A stretch of 64,000 nt of DNA from Enoplolaimus lenunculus (taxonomy: Eukaryota; Nematoda; Enoplea; Enoplida; Thoracostomopsidae). This document shows, in pieces, positions 33,690 through 44,500 of this stretch. The position numbers were made by a program, and so were the translations under genes. The stretch is from positions 1-64,000 of the forward strand of contig JASANG010000796.1 of the NCBI GenBank assembly GCA_030248215.1. The letters run 5' to 3'. The first letter of the stretch is position 1. Each line of letters begins with the position of its first letter. The notes under the pieces are model-generated. The model made no database searches. It saw nothing but the letters and a program-made list of their open reading frames with translations, and was not told the origin of the DNA.

Positions 33690-35415
33690 AGCAAAAACCT
33701 ACTGGAGTGACCCATATAAGGCGGTGGACTGATATTTATTTGGGCGCTCCACAGAATATTCCTCTGTTATTCGGTTACGGACTGTTATTTGTTTTTAACC
33801 CGTCATCCGTCACCCTTCGTTACTGATATATATCCGGTACTGCAATTTTCCGTTGAATTAAACGCTTGTCTTGTACCAAAAGCTGGAGCGATAATGCAAG
33901 GTTATACTTTAGAATGTACTTCCGAACCTTAATTATGCTTTAAAGCTTCTAACTCAACTTTATTTCGCCCTGGAGTCATTTATGCACTGCTATTTGGGAT
34001 AATTGACATTTATGAACAATAATTTTCAGTAGCAAATACTCTTGCAACAGTCGCAAAACGTTTCTTATTTCATGGACTGAGGGGGGTTTTGCCACTTAGA
34101 GTTCAATGATAAGCGCATGTAAATCATATTGAAGTTTTGCTGAAACTGAACTGCGCCAAAAGCTCTGGTTTTTCGAAAACATTTTCAAGAACTTCTACGT
34201 TTTCTCTATGTTGTCAGAATCAAAACAAAGCGACTAGTAGTTTCACAACTATTTTTTATAGTTTAAACATATACACACTGACATTAAGTCTTCACAGATT
34301 TGATTCTTAATTCAAATGCCGGAAATGTCGACGGAAAACGAAATTACGTAAGTTGGTTTGTATTGTCAAATTTTTAAAATTTTGGCTCTTGTACATTTTA
34401 CCCCACATTTACCTAAAGCTAAAATTTAAGCTTAAAGCCCTCGTTAAATATTAGGCAAATAATCAAATTTAAGCATGATGATATTTAACACATATCCTAA
34501 CTCAGCTGTAAGCCTGAGCATGAGCCTAGCGGGTAGGTAGGAGTATGCAGGAAAATTTTTTTTGGAATATTTAGGAAATTTTGATTGCTTAGTTTATTTG
34601 GTTTTTCAGATTAATATTTTTGTTCCATGTTTAGACTTCGCTCTTAGCAATCTTAAGAATTCATCGCATCATTCTTGTGCACTTCTTGAAACGCCAACTG
34701 CAAAACTACTCAAGTGTGTTGGATCTATTGTTTTTACAGTTTACTTTAACAGAATGACGGTCATTCTGCCAGACAGAACTACCGTGCAAGCACCGCAAGA
34801 AATAGCGAAGCTTTCTGAAGTTCTATCAAAATTGTTACGAAAAGAATTAAATCGAAGTAAGCAAACACTGGTTACGTTTAACTCCTACCGGGTTTCTTGC
34901 ATTGGAAACTATTCAATTGCTTGGCTTATAATATCTTTTCTACAGCGAATAGAGAAGTTGTTCTTAGAAGTATTATTGATCCCTACGAGGCGTCGTATGG
35001 AACCCGTAGTCAGACGAGGAGCAGTGGGTGCTCAGACCCACTTGAAAAATTTTCGCTCTCTACGAAAGTTTTTGAGACACTTGTAAAACCTGTGAATTCT
35101 CTACATACCGTTCTTAAAGGTTTTGCCATAACGTTGCATAGCGGGTTGGCTACGAGCCTGCATTGTATGAAATAAGGTAAGCAGTTCACGATATTTTAAC
35201 ATTAACATATCTAGCTACACTTTGGCCAATGTCACGTTTGAACTGCTATAGGCTTGGGTACAAGTTATTTTTGAAATTATGTCCATTTACCCAGTTTCGG
35301 CTTCAGGGGAAACTTGAACACGTACTATACGGACACTTATTAGGAATACGCACTTCTATTGATTAGGACTCAAAATGGGTCCCCTTCTTATTACCCCATC
35401 TTGTATTCGAGTCCC
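33690..35415. repeat. Inverted third copy of the TATACTGTA element, split in two
   Basis: 33690-34020 is the reverse complement of the right two-thirds of the 31.5/32.0-kb copies ('GGACTGATATTTATTTGG', 'CCTGGAGTCATTTATGC'). About 35325-35415 is the reverse complement of their left end ('GGACTCAAAATGGGTCC', 'CCTACAGTATA'). Between the two pieces lie about 1.3 kb that include exon 1 of the SKP1-like gene and the candidate cassette exon. Confidence 0.6.
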
Positions 35416-38400
35416 TACAGTATACGTCAACCAGCTTTGCCGTGCTGAAAATTTTACGGTGTGAACAGTTTAGGTGAGGTTCACATGACAATATGTTTTC
35501 TAGCCAAATAGTTGACAATTTTGGCGAAGTTACAGTACGAATTCTAAAAATCAGAGTTTTCGGCGCAATTAGTCAACCTTAAACTATATTTTTCTTTACT
35601 GAAACATCCAACATCTGCTGCTCCGTTTGCCATATAATATAGCTAATTTGCTGTTAGCTTCCATGACAAAATCAGCTTCAATCTTACTTTCTGTGAATTT
35701 CAGCGTCGCCTAAATATCGTCAACCGATCATTAAACTCTCTCGTGACGCGCCAGTTACCGGATTTATATTTGAAAAGGTAAAAGTTGCATTTGAATCACG
35801 AATCCAACTTATCAGAATATCAACAAACGGGTCCATGTTAATTAAAGGGATCTAAGCCCCTGGGAGACATGGGAGACTGGGGGAAGGCTCATGCTTATTC
35901 TCAAGCTTAGGTTCAGACTTTAAGGATTGGGTAGGTTTATGTGCCCTGATAATAAATGCCGGCCAAGAAACAGTTAGTAAACCTGTCGCTTGCTTCGATC
36001 GCGAGTCCTTTTTTTCAACTCGCGTGTCTCCCCCTTGATCAAAGATTTCGAGTTCCGTCTGTGTGAGCTGACTAGAGTCCCGTTAGTTTAAAACTGTGTT
36101 TATCGCAATTCGCAGGAAAAATTTTACTCAAATGTATTTGCAGTATAGATGGGCACCGAATATCCGGATATGAAAACGATATCCGATGCCCATCACTAAT
36201 ATACAGTATATACATTGCGCGGTGGCCTTTTAGTTGCTTTTACTTTGCAACTAAATAAAAAGCGGAAATAAACATTGTTAGATTGTCGAATGGTGTGTTC
36301 ACGAGCTGCATTTCTTCGGTCGGCAACGACTTCCTCAAGCGCGAAAAATGGACATTCCACGATGGGACCGCGAATATCTTAAAATGGATCTAACAACTAT
36401 TATAGAAATTGTCAATGTAAGCTTTTTATTGAATAATTTTCGCTTGTAGTGTCAACTCTGCAAGTTCATTTCCGTTTCAGGTTTTTGATTCTTCACGTTG
36501 TTTGTCGTTTATGCTCATTTTTAGTTTGTTTCAGATTTTGTGTCGTTTGCAAGGTGTAACCGTATTTTCGCTTTTTTTTCGTAAAAATCAGCGTCCGTTT
36601 TCGTTTGTGTTATAGAAATACCGAAAATTATGCAACTTTTTAGGTCATAGTCAGCTGTAAATCAATTTAAAATGATTCATACAAATATACGTGGTTTAAT
36701 TTGATAGATGTGAAATGAAAATAAAAGATTCGTCGACAGTGTTTAGAATTTTGAGGTGTTTTTGTTATATATCTTTTTTGTAAATTTTTTGGTCACAAGC
36801 GGTGTATATTGCATGTATATTTTTCAATTGTATAGGAAGCACACAAACAAAGCATAATTAGAACGTTTATACATATCCAAATAATCATTTTCTGCCTTCA
36901 TTTCCGTTATTTTGATCACTATCCATCCAGTATCTGTTGTGTTTTTACTATCCGCTTCCATCCTGGTCGTTTGGACTTTGTTCTGCGGCTCAAAATATTT
37001 TTAAATTCATTTCGCCACACTTTTCTAAGTTACAGGCTTCCCATTACCTTAAAATTCAACGTCTTCAAGAAGTCACTTGTAAAGCGATTGCGTTGCATTT
37101 GCGGGGCCGAACAGTTGAAGAAATTCGAGAACGTTTCGGTGTTGAAAATGATTACAGCGAAGAGCAAGAGGAGCAGGTAGAACAGAGCAGAACTGAGTAC
37201 GCAGGACATACGTTTGCAATTTATAACATGAATATCACAATTGAGGTCCGTGGTATTAGTTTGCTTTTAACATTTTCTGCAAACTCAGAAATGGAATTAA
37301 AAAATTATGTGTACTCGCATGTATAAACGCGTTGCAGCTGTAACTAGCGTACTGATTAGGTACAATTCTATGTGGTACGTAAATGCTACTGTCTCGACAC
37401 TGTACGAAGGCAGTCGGGAAAACGGATAAAGAAATTAAGCAAAACAAATAATGTTATTGAGCGAAGCGAAACTCCGAGCGAAGCTCGGAGTTTCGCGAAG
37501 CGTTTTATGTTTTCTACTTGGGGGTCGAAAGGTGGATGTCCGTCTGTCCGTCTGTCCGTCTGTCCGTATGTCCGTCCGAAAAGAATCTCACGAACGGCTG
37601 AACCGATTTTGATAAACTTTCTTTTGTTTGAAAGCCAATTATCCTGGGGTGTTAACCTCGCCTTGGGGTTTTAAAATTTTAAGCCGTTTATTAGCAACAG
37701 GCTAATTTGTATAATTAATTAAGCCTAAATTAGGACTTTCCACAATACATCACTAATTATTACAGTTAGAAGCAATCTAATTTTTTTTGGGTTTTTGAAC
37801 GCGAGAAATCTGCGTAGACTGTTTACAATCCCCCAAAACCGATAACTGAGCAGTTAGCTAATAGATAATTTACATATTACCATAGTTTATAAGCCTAAAT
37901 TAGAACTTTTTACAATATTTAACTAATTATTAAGGTTAAAAGCAATATAATTTCAGCACTAAAGGGTTTTTAGGTGCGAGGAGTTTGAATAAATAGTTTA
38001 CAAACATCCAAAACCGATAATTGAATAGTTAGCTAATAGCTAATTTGCATATTAGCTTAATTGACAACACAAAACTAGGACTTTTTAAATTATTTCAATA
38101 ATTATTACGGTTTACTGAAGGTTTTTTGGTGCGAGCAATCTGACTAAATTTGTTTACAAACGTCTAAAACCGATAATTGAGTAGTTAGCTAATAGATAAT
38201 TTGCATATAAGCATAATTGATAAGCCTAAATTAGGCGTTTTTACAATGTTTCCCTAATTATTAGGGTTACAAGCAATCTAATTTCAGCAATAATGGGTTT
38301 TCGGGTGCGAGGAATCTGAATGAATTGTCTACAAACCTTTAAAAGCGATTATCGAACAGTTAGCTAATAGCTAATTTGCATATTTGCTTAATTGACGAGA

Positions 38401-39255
38401 AAAAATATGACTTTTAAAATGACTTCAATAATTATTAGGGTGGCTGAAGGGTTCTTGGGTTCGAGGAATGTTAGGAAATTGCTTAAAAACGTTCGAAATT
38501 GATATATGAATAGTTAGCTAATAACTAATTTGCATATTATCTTAATTGCTTGCGTGCGTTTGAGCTTCGCTCAATAAATGTAGTCCCATTACGACTGGTA
38601 CATGTTTGCTTAATATGTTGTTGTTATATATGTTTCCGATGATATAAGAAAACAGTGCGATATGTCTTCACGTCTATGTTAGGGACTACCTAACTTTATA
38701 GTGGTCTTGTAACACAGAATGTGTAAAACGACGTCGGGCCTTTTACTCAGACCCAGACTTTTTGCAGTAGCGCGAGCAGTAACCTGGGTAGCCCAAAGGA
38801 CCATTTTCTCAAACACGTATAACTACTTGCTCAAAGGTTATCAAACTCACTATCTCCTGCAGTTGCAGATCTCAAACTTTGCACAGAATACCAGCAATTC
38901 AAACCTGAAATGTGTATTGAATTTCGAAGGTTGCCATTTAGTGATTCGAAAATTACTAGAGCTATCATCAATTGGAAATAGATGCTACATACATTTTTGA
39001 ATACTTAGGTGTACAAGATTTAAGTTCACTTCGTGGTTCTGTAATATACGAAGTAATACAACCTGTATATATGTACACACACATATATATGCGGCGTTTG
39101 CGTTTACATTAATACGTCATATATGCATGGAGACAATATTGTTTCAGATTCGACTGGAGAATTATTGGGCTGAACAGCCTGAGACACCAACAGATGAACG
39201 CGCGCCTACAGATATTGCTTCCAGCATTGGAACAGGAGAAGATCCAGATTTATAA
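34754..39255 (+). CDS. SKP1: SKP1-like SCF ubiquitin-ligase adaptor, divergent, 5 exons
   Basis: Exons: 34754-34856, 35704-35777, 36282-36416, 37036-37176, 39148-39255 (TAA). Phases 1,0,0,0 match throughout and give 186 residues, against about 163 in human SKP1. Exon 1 has the POZ-type start 'QEIAKLSEVLSKLL' (SKP1 'VEIAKQSVTIKTML'). Exon 2 to 3 reads 'GFIFEKIVEWC' (SKP1 'AAILKKVIQWC'). Exon 3 has 'MDIPRWDREYLKMDLTTI' (SKP1 'DDIPVWDQEFLKVDQGTL'). Exon 4 has 'ASHYLKIQRLQEVTCKAIA' and 'RTVEEIRERFGVENDYSEE' (SKP1 'AANYLDIKGLLDVTCKTVA', 'KTPEEIRKTFNIKNDFTEE'). Exon 5 has 'RLENYWAEQ' (SKP1 'RKENQWCEE') plus an acidic tail. SKP1 joins CUL1 to F-box proteins, and the F-box-binding C-terminal helices are the best kept part. 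The acidic loop of human SKP1 is replaced by a basic stretch in exon 3, so a specialised paralogue is likely. The start ATG follows an acceptor-like TTTTTACAG, so a 5' UTR intron is likely. Confidence 0.9.
34946..35176 (+). CDS. Candidate alternative (stop-bearing) cassette exon of the SKP1-like gene
   Basis: This lies inside intron 1 of the SKP1-like gene. TTTTCTACAG precedes it and GTAAGC follows it. Its length is 231 nt, a multiple of three, and both ends fit phase 1, so it could be included or skipped without shifting the frame. It reads 76 sense codons from 'NREVVLRSIIDPYEASYG' onward, then TAA at 35173-35175, one base before the donor. I do not recognise the peptide, and SKP1 has no counterpart to it. 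If included, the message would stop after about 110 residues and may be degraded. It may instead be an exon of an unrecognised gene, or chance. Confidence 0.4.
36158..36204. mobile_element. Tiny inverted-repeat element (GATGGGCA ends)
   Basis: 'GATGGGCACCGAATATCCGG' faces 'ATATCCGATGCCCATC'. About 47 bp in total, probably an internally deleted MITE. It lies in the SKP1-like gene just before exon 3. Confidence 0.55.
37455..38576 (+). mobile_element. GCGAAGC fold-back element, longest copy
   Basis: Left palindrome with 14-bp arms (GCGAAACTCCGAGC around GAA), a GTCCGTCTGTCC run, and about six ~160-bp units. The right end 'GCTTCGCTCAATA' is inverted to the left end 'TATTGAGCGAAGC'. AATGT flanks both sides here (37450-37454, 38577-38581), but the 23.4-kb copy shows no such match. 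It lies in intron 4 of the SKP1-like gene. Confidence 0.75.
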
Positions 39256-39914
39256 ATAATTACATTACTTCTGTGTGATAAGACAATGCATTCCATTGTG
39301 GTTTCATTCATTGCTTTCGCTTTCTTTATTAGGAATACTATGAAACATTGGAGGTTTCATAAACAAGCAAAACGTGATTTATGACGCGTGTAATTTCTAC
39401 TGTACGAACGCGAGCACTATCAGAGTGCTTATTCCGGAAAAGCAACGTATTGGAATGAAAGCTGCACGCTTCCCACAGGTATCCTCGGGTAACGCGGGTA
39501 CGGGTAAGAAAATTTTGAAACGGATATAATTGCGGGTATTTTAGAAGTTCAAAGTGCGGGTAAAAATTTGTGATTCATTACCAGCCTACCCTAACAAACG
39601 AAGCAGGTTGCTGCGATTATGTTTTGGGTGAATTAGACTTATGCACGCGTGAAACCATAAAGAAACGTTATTATACGATCTTAACTACAATGATTTCGTA
39701 CAGCCAAGAACGTTTTGATTCACTAATAATAATCAAATAATCACTCATCGGCAAACGGTTTTACCTGTGATCGGACTACGTGTAAAACACTGACTGAAAT
39801 AATGTAAAAGAACAGACTGTATACATTCCTATCTTACGGTGCACACGGATAGTAAAAATAAACGTAAAACGAGTACCTATAGTGATTAAAAAATAGCAGT
39901 ACGGTACCCGGTAG

Positions 39915-40058
39915 CAGGGTACAACCGGAGGCTTGTCTCCGGGTCCGGCAGAAAATCGGCATCCGGCTCCGGCAGAAAATCGGCCTCCGGCTGCAGCAGA
40001 AAATCGGCCTCCGGCTCCGACTCCGGCTCCAATACGTTTCACCTCCGGTTGCACCCTT
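39915..40058. mobile_element. Short MITE, GGAGG/CCTCCGG variant
   Basis: Ends 'CAGGGTACAACCGGAGG' and 'CCTCCGGTTGCACCCTT' are inverted repeats. The interior is three near copies of 'CCGGCAGAAAATCGGC'. The target duplication is weak (CCCGGTAG/CCCGTTAC). Confidence 0.7.
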
Positions 40059-41167
40059 CCCGTTACTGATCAACAAAACGTAAACGGAAGACAGGAAATA
40101 TAAAATGTTTAAAACATTTTGTTTTTTTTCAGCCATTTGCAAATGATACACGCAACTGTACAGTTCACCCGGCTTGGTAACATTTTTTATATTTAAATAG
40201 TGAAAGCAACCACTGAAGATTTTACTTGAATTTTGCAGATTTTATTTCAGCTTGAGCAACAGCGCGTTCGTAATTCTTATTGAAAAACTGACTTGATTTT
40301 TAGTGATTTTCAACTTACCATAAGCATAAAACTAACAGAATTGCAACAATTTCTATAAGAAGGGGAGAGCGATTGTTATATGGTATGAAAACGGACGAAG
40401 TTTGATACCTAAGCATCTGAAGACATGACCCTAAATGTCAGGTATGTTGTTAAAGCGAAACTGTTAGTATCATGCGAAATTGAGGTAGGAAACTATTCTT
40501 GAATGGAAATTTTTTTTCGTGAGATAAAACGCCAGATTTAAAAAGTTGCGTATATGAAGTCCATTTTCCAGTGACTATGTATAGTGACACTTTGGAACTC
40601 GGGATTTAAGGTGTGTCATTGTGTTAATTTTTTTAGTTTTGTAGTTGAAATTAAGGTTCCATTTTATGAGTCAACTATTCCAGTTCGTGCTGCAACCACC
40701 ACGTGATTTTCCTTCTGGTAATTATGATATAACACTATTTTCGGGCTCCTGTCATATTGATAATTTTGAGTTTTAGCGTATTTATTTTCGTCTGTTTTAG
40801 ACTTTGAGAAACCCACACAAAAATGCTACGATAACATTTGACGCGTTTTTGATATCTTGCTTTTTTTCCAGGTTAAGTTAAATTTAAACAACAAAAAATA
40901 CATGGCTAGTGCTCTGAATAAAATATATTTAGATACGTTTGTACGGTAGGGTTAAACATTTGCACAAATCTTACATTTCCAGTTTGCAGAGGAAGTTGCA
41001 GCTGCAACTTCTCGCTGCAAAAATCTGCATATTTGAATAAGGTTTTACTGTCGGGAAATATATTTCAATTTAGATCTGTAAGTGGTGATATATGTGCACT
41101 TAAGTGTATGTTAACAAAATGTTGCCATGCCTGTACACATACACCGATATGAGAAGTTGTGGCAATG

Positions 41168-41238
41168 GCTACGTGGTGTAGTGGTAGTATGCTTGGCTTC
41201 AGCACAAGAGAGCCGAGGTTCGATTCCCGGGGTGGTCA
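41168..41238 (+). tRNA. tRNA-like sequence, probably tRNA-derived SINE head or pseudogene
   Basis: It has a good A box (TGGTGTAGTGG at 41175) and a perfect B box (GGTTCGATTCC at 41217) at tRNA spacing. The acceptor ends pair only partly (GGCTACG with GGTGGTC). The anticodon arm is distorted and the T stem has two mismatches, so a working tRNA is unlikely. Confidence 0.4.
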
Positions 41239-41539
41239 TTAACTATGGGCACAATTTCAAACAGGGGTCGTGCAGACCGAGATCTATAACTAAATTCGAA
41301 GCAAACTAAACATGAAATAATGCAAGCAAAACGGAGACAAGCTGATTTGAGCGGAAGTATATGTGAGATGTGATACTGTTAGAGGTATTGACGTGTTACG
41401 TTTATTAATGTACTTGTCTAGCAACAAACTAGTTGCAGACAGAGCGCTTTTCCATAAGTCGGCTTTAAATTTACGTGTTGTATCGACTCTTGTCTTCCAA
41501 AAATCGCAAAGGACAACGACGTCCAATTTAGATTATAAC

Positions 41540-44500
41540 ATGAGCAAAACACTTTTTGATTCTTTGGGCATTTCTTCGTGTCCGGATAACACATACCTCA
41601 ATGCAGGTGCTCCAGGGCCAAGTTCGCTATCGCGATGTTCAAATTTAATGTTGGAAGCAACGAAACGGCGTTTGGTAATTAACTGGTGTTTCTTACAAAT
41701 TTTACAACCATAGCCTATGTTTTGTGTTTGCTATTTTTGTTATGCTTTACTACGCTCATTGAGTAGGATGAAAATAACCGTGTTTTATATAGTTTTTTGA
41801 AAGGGTGGCGTTTAGAAGTCTATAGAGGTTTTTAATACACCCGCGGGTTTTTGCACTGTGTTTCCAAGAACTAAGTGAAATTACTTCCCAAACTGAAACC
41901 ATAACTTTCTATAAGTTGTAATTTTCTTTCTGTGCGTATAATTATTATAATAATTATACGTGCAATGTGCATATGTAGTAAATTTGTTTGTTTTTTCGTT
42001 TACACAGTTTGCAGTTGTATGCGTTTATGGAAAACTCGGATTCTAAAACTTACGTGTATTTAGGTAAACAATGCGTACTGAAGCGTTTAATTTGAAGTTA
42101 ATTAATGAGTTGCATCCTACATTTTCATACTTTTAGAATTGCTCAAACGATTCATATATAATGCAGTACGGCCCCGAACTTGGAACTCATGAATATTTGA
42201 AGAACCTTGGACAGTTTTTATCTGAACAGTATGATTCTAACGTGGACCTGTTAGTAAGATCAGTTAAATTTACGGCTGATAAATGTTGTGAAATTGTAGG
42301 GAACTGGTTTTCGTTTGCAAAGTAAACACAACTAGTCAATAGCACTATTTAGCTTTAATTTGTCGTTAAGACAGCCAATTCTGGACAAATGCAATAACCG
42401 ATGTTAACTAAAAACTCGTCTGATTTGGTTACTTTGTGATGTAATGTTATGCTAGAATGTTAAGCGTGGCATGCTATGTTGAAGCCAGTGTTCTCACTTT
42501 GATGTTTTTAGTAAGTATATATAAATTTAGTTGTGAAGACAACCTGTGAAGTATTACGTAATGTTTTTTGCACTTACTTTACATTGTGGTTTCTCTTGAA
42601 GCTATTGCTTCCACTTTAGTTTTGAGATTTAGATTAGATGTGAGGTTGAAATAAATATACTTTGGTTTCAAATGAACAAAACTTGAACAACCCCAACTGA
42701 AAAGTTAAATCATTTTTAAGCCTTGTCGCTGGGGTCGTGTCCCACTCCCATGCTCCGGCAAAGTAAAAATGAGATCCCCGCGGAGCAGCTCTAGTATGAA
42801 CATAATGTTCTAAGTTCGTTGTTATGATTATAATTTACGTTTCAGAGATTCTCTAATATGTACAGCAGGAGCTTCGAATGGACTACACATGACAATGACA
42901 ATATTGTATAGCAAATACTCACCTGTTGTTTTCGTCGAGGAGCTATCTTACCACTTGGCATTTAGCGTTCTTCAAGACTATTCAAAGAAATCTTTAATCC
43001 CAGGTTACAAAAATAATTTGTCTAATTTATTTTGTAAAAAGAAAATTTATTGAGATATATACTTCATTAACTTTGCGAGTTTCGTATTTTTCAGGCTGCA
43101 AAGCAAAACTGGATTACATCGTAATCGGAACAACAAATTTATACTGGAATCGGAATACGGATAATTTGTATGAACAAATATAATTTTAGTATAGGGTGTC
43201 TGTTGGCTGGAAACAATTTTGGAAAACGTAGCATGAACAAATTGGCGATGATTTTTTAGTTCTATGCAATATATCACGACAACAAGTAGGAGTAAAATTA
43301 AAATATCCAAAGTTCCGATTTCAACTGATTGTGCGATCGGAACTGGCACTTGTTTAGAATCGGAATTATAATATACATGTTTCTTGTATTTGCTGGTTTC
43401 ACAAATTTTCAAATTGAAGCTTTCTTTTATTATCCTTGTAATTTCTGCGAATAACGAAGAATTCAACATTAATATTATTTATCAGCTTATCGTCGCGAAT
43501 CTTGCACATTGCCTTATTCTAAAAACTTTTCTTTACTTTAGTGCCTCTGCGCGAAGACGGCGCTGATTTGCAAGTATTAGAATCACTGCTATTGCAGAAT
43601 CAACCTGCTAAGAAGCATCCAGACGGATATCCGTGGGCAGTGTTTTACTGTATTCCAACATTTCATAACCCTACTGGATTGACATACTCTTCTGGTAAAT
43701 TATGTCCAGTGCCCTATTCGCAAAGTGTGTAGCACCTATTATCAGTTGGTGATAGATCTTGTAGCTTTCGAGCCAGCGAAAGGAGGGTCCGCAATTCAGC
43801 ACGGCTGTCGGATTTGGTGTCTACTACAACTGTGCCAATTTTGAGAGCTGTAAGCATAGGAGTTTTTCAGTTTGACAACATATCGCTAACTACTGATAGA
43901 TGCTATACGCATTTGCGAATATGAACTCAGATGCTAATTCTGTGATATCGCTAATTATAGTGTTCGTTCGATTATTTTGAATGATTTATTTACAAATGCT
44001 TTCTTTGGCTCGCACAATATTGAGAACGCTTTTCACGTAAAAATTTTGTTTGATTTTGCGGCGCAGTAAATTATAGTACCTATGCAATTCTTCGCGTATA
44101 GTTAATAAGAACTTGTTTTGTAACATGGGTATTAGGAAAAACGAGAAATTTGACTGTATTTGGTACATTGTAATGTCCCACTACGTCAGGGTGCAACCGG
44201 AATTCCGTTTCCGGTTTTTTTCACCTTCCGCTTCCGGTAAATTTTTACCGGAATTAAAAATTCCGGTATTAAAATTTTGTCGGTGGAAATTGAGATATTT
44301 TATTAAACAATGACGATAAAAATTAAATAGATTTCATTAGTATAGTATGTAAACCTTGACAATCGCCGAAAATAAGCCGTCGAAGGTAGATTTTGTTTCT
44401 GTGGATTATGAAAGTCTAAAATACAGCAGATAAAGGGGATATCTATCTCCAAATAGGGTTATTTTACCAATAATGTTGCAAAAAAGGAAATTAAAATATT

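Larger units (their letters stand above)
39256..41408. other. Intergenic between SKP1-like gene and aminotransferase
   Basis: No gene recognised apart from the MITE at 39915 and the tRNA-like sequence at 41168. It may contain the aminotransferase promoter. Confidence 0.45.

Noticed and set aside
41168-41238. Reading the tRNA-like sequence as tRNA-Sec (anticodon TCA)
   Set aside because: tRNA-Sec has a longer acceptor and variable arm. This sequence has stem mismatches and is more like a SINE head.
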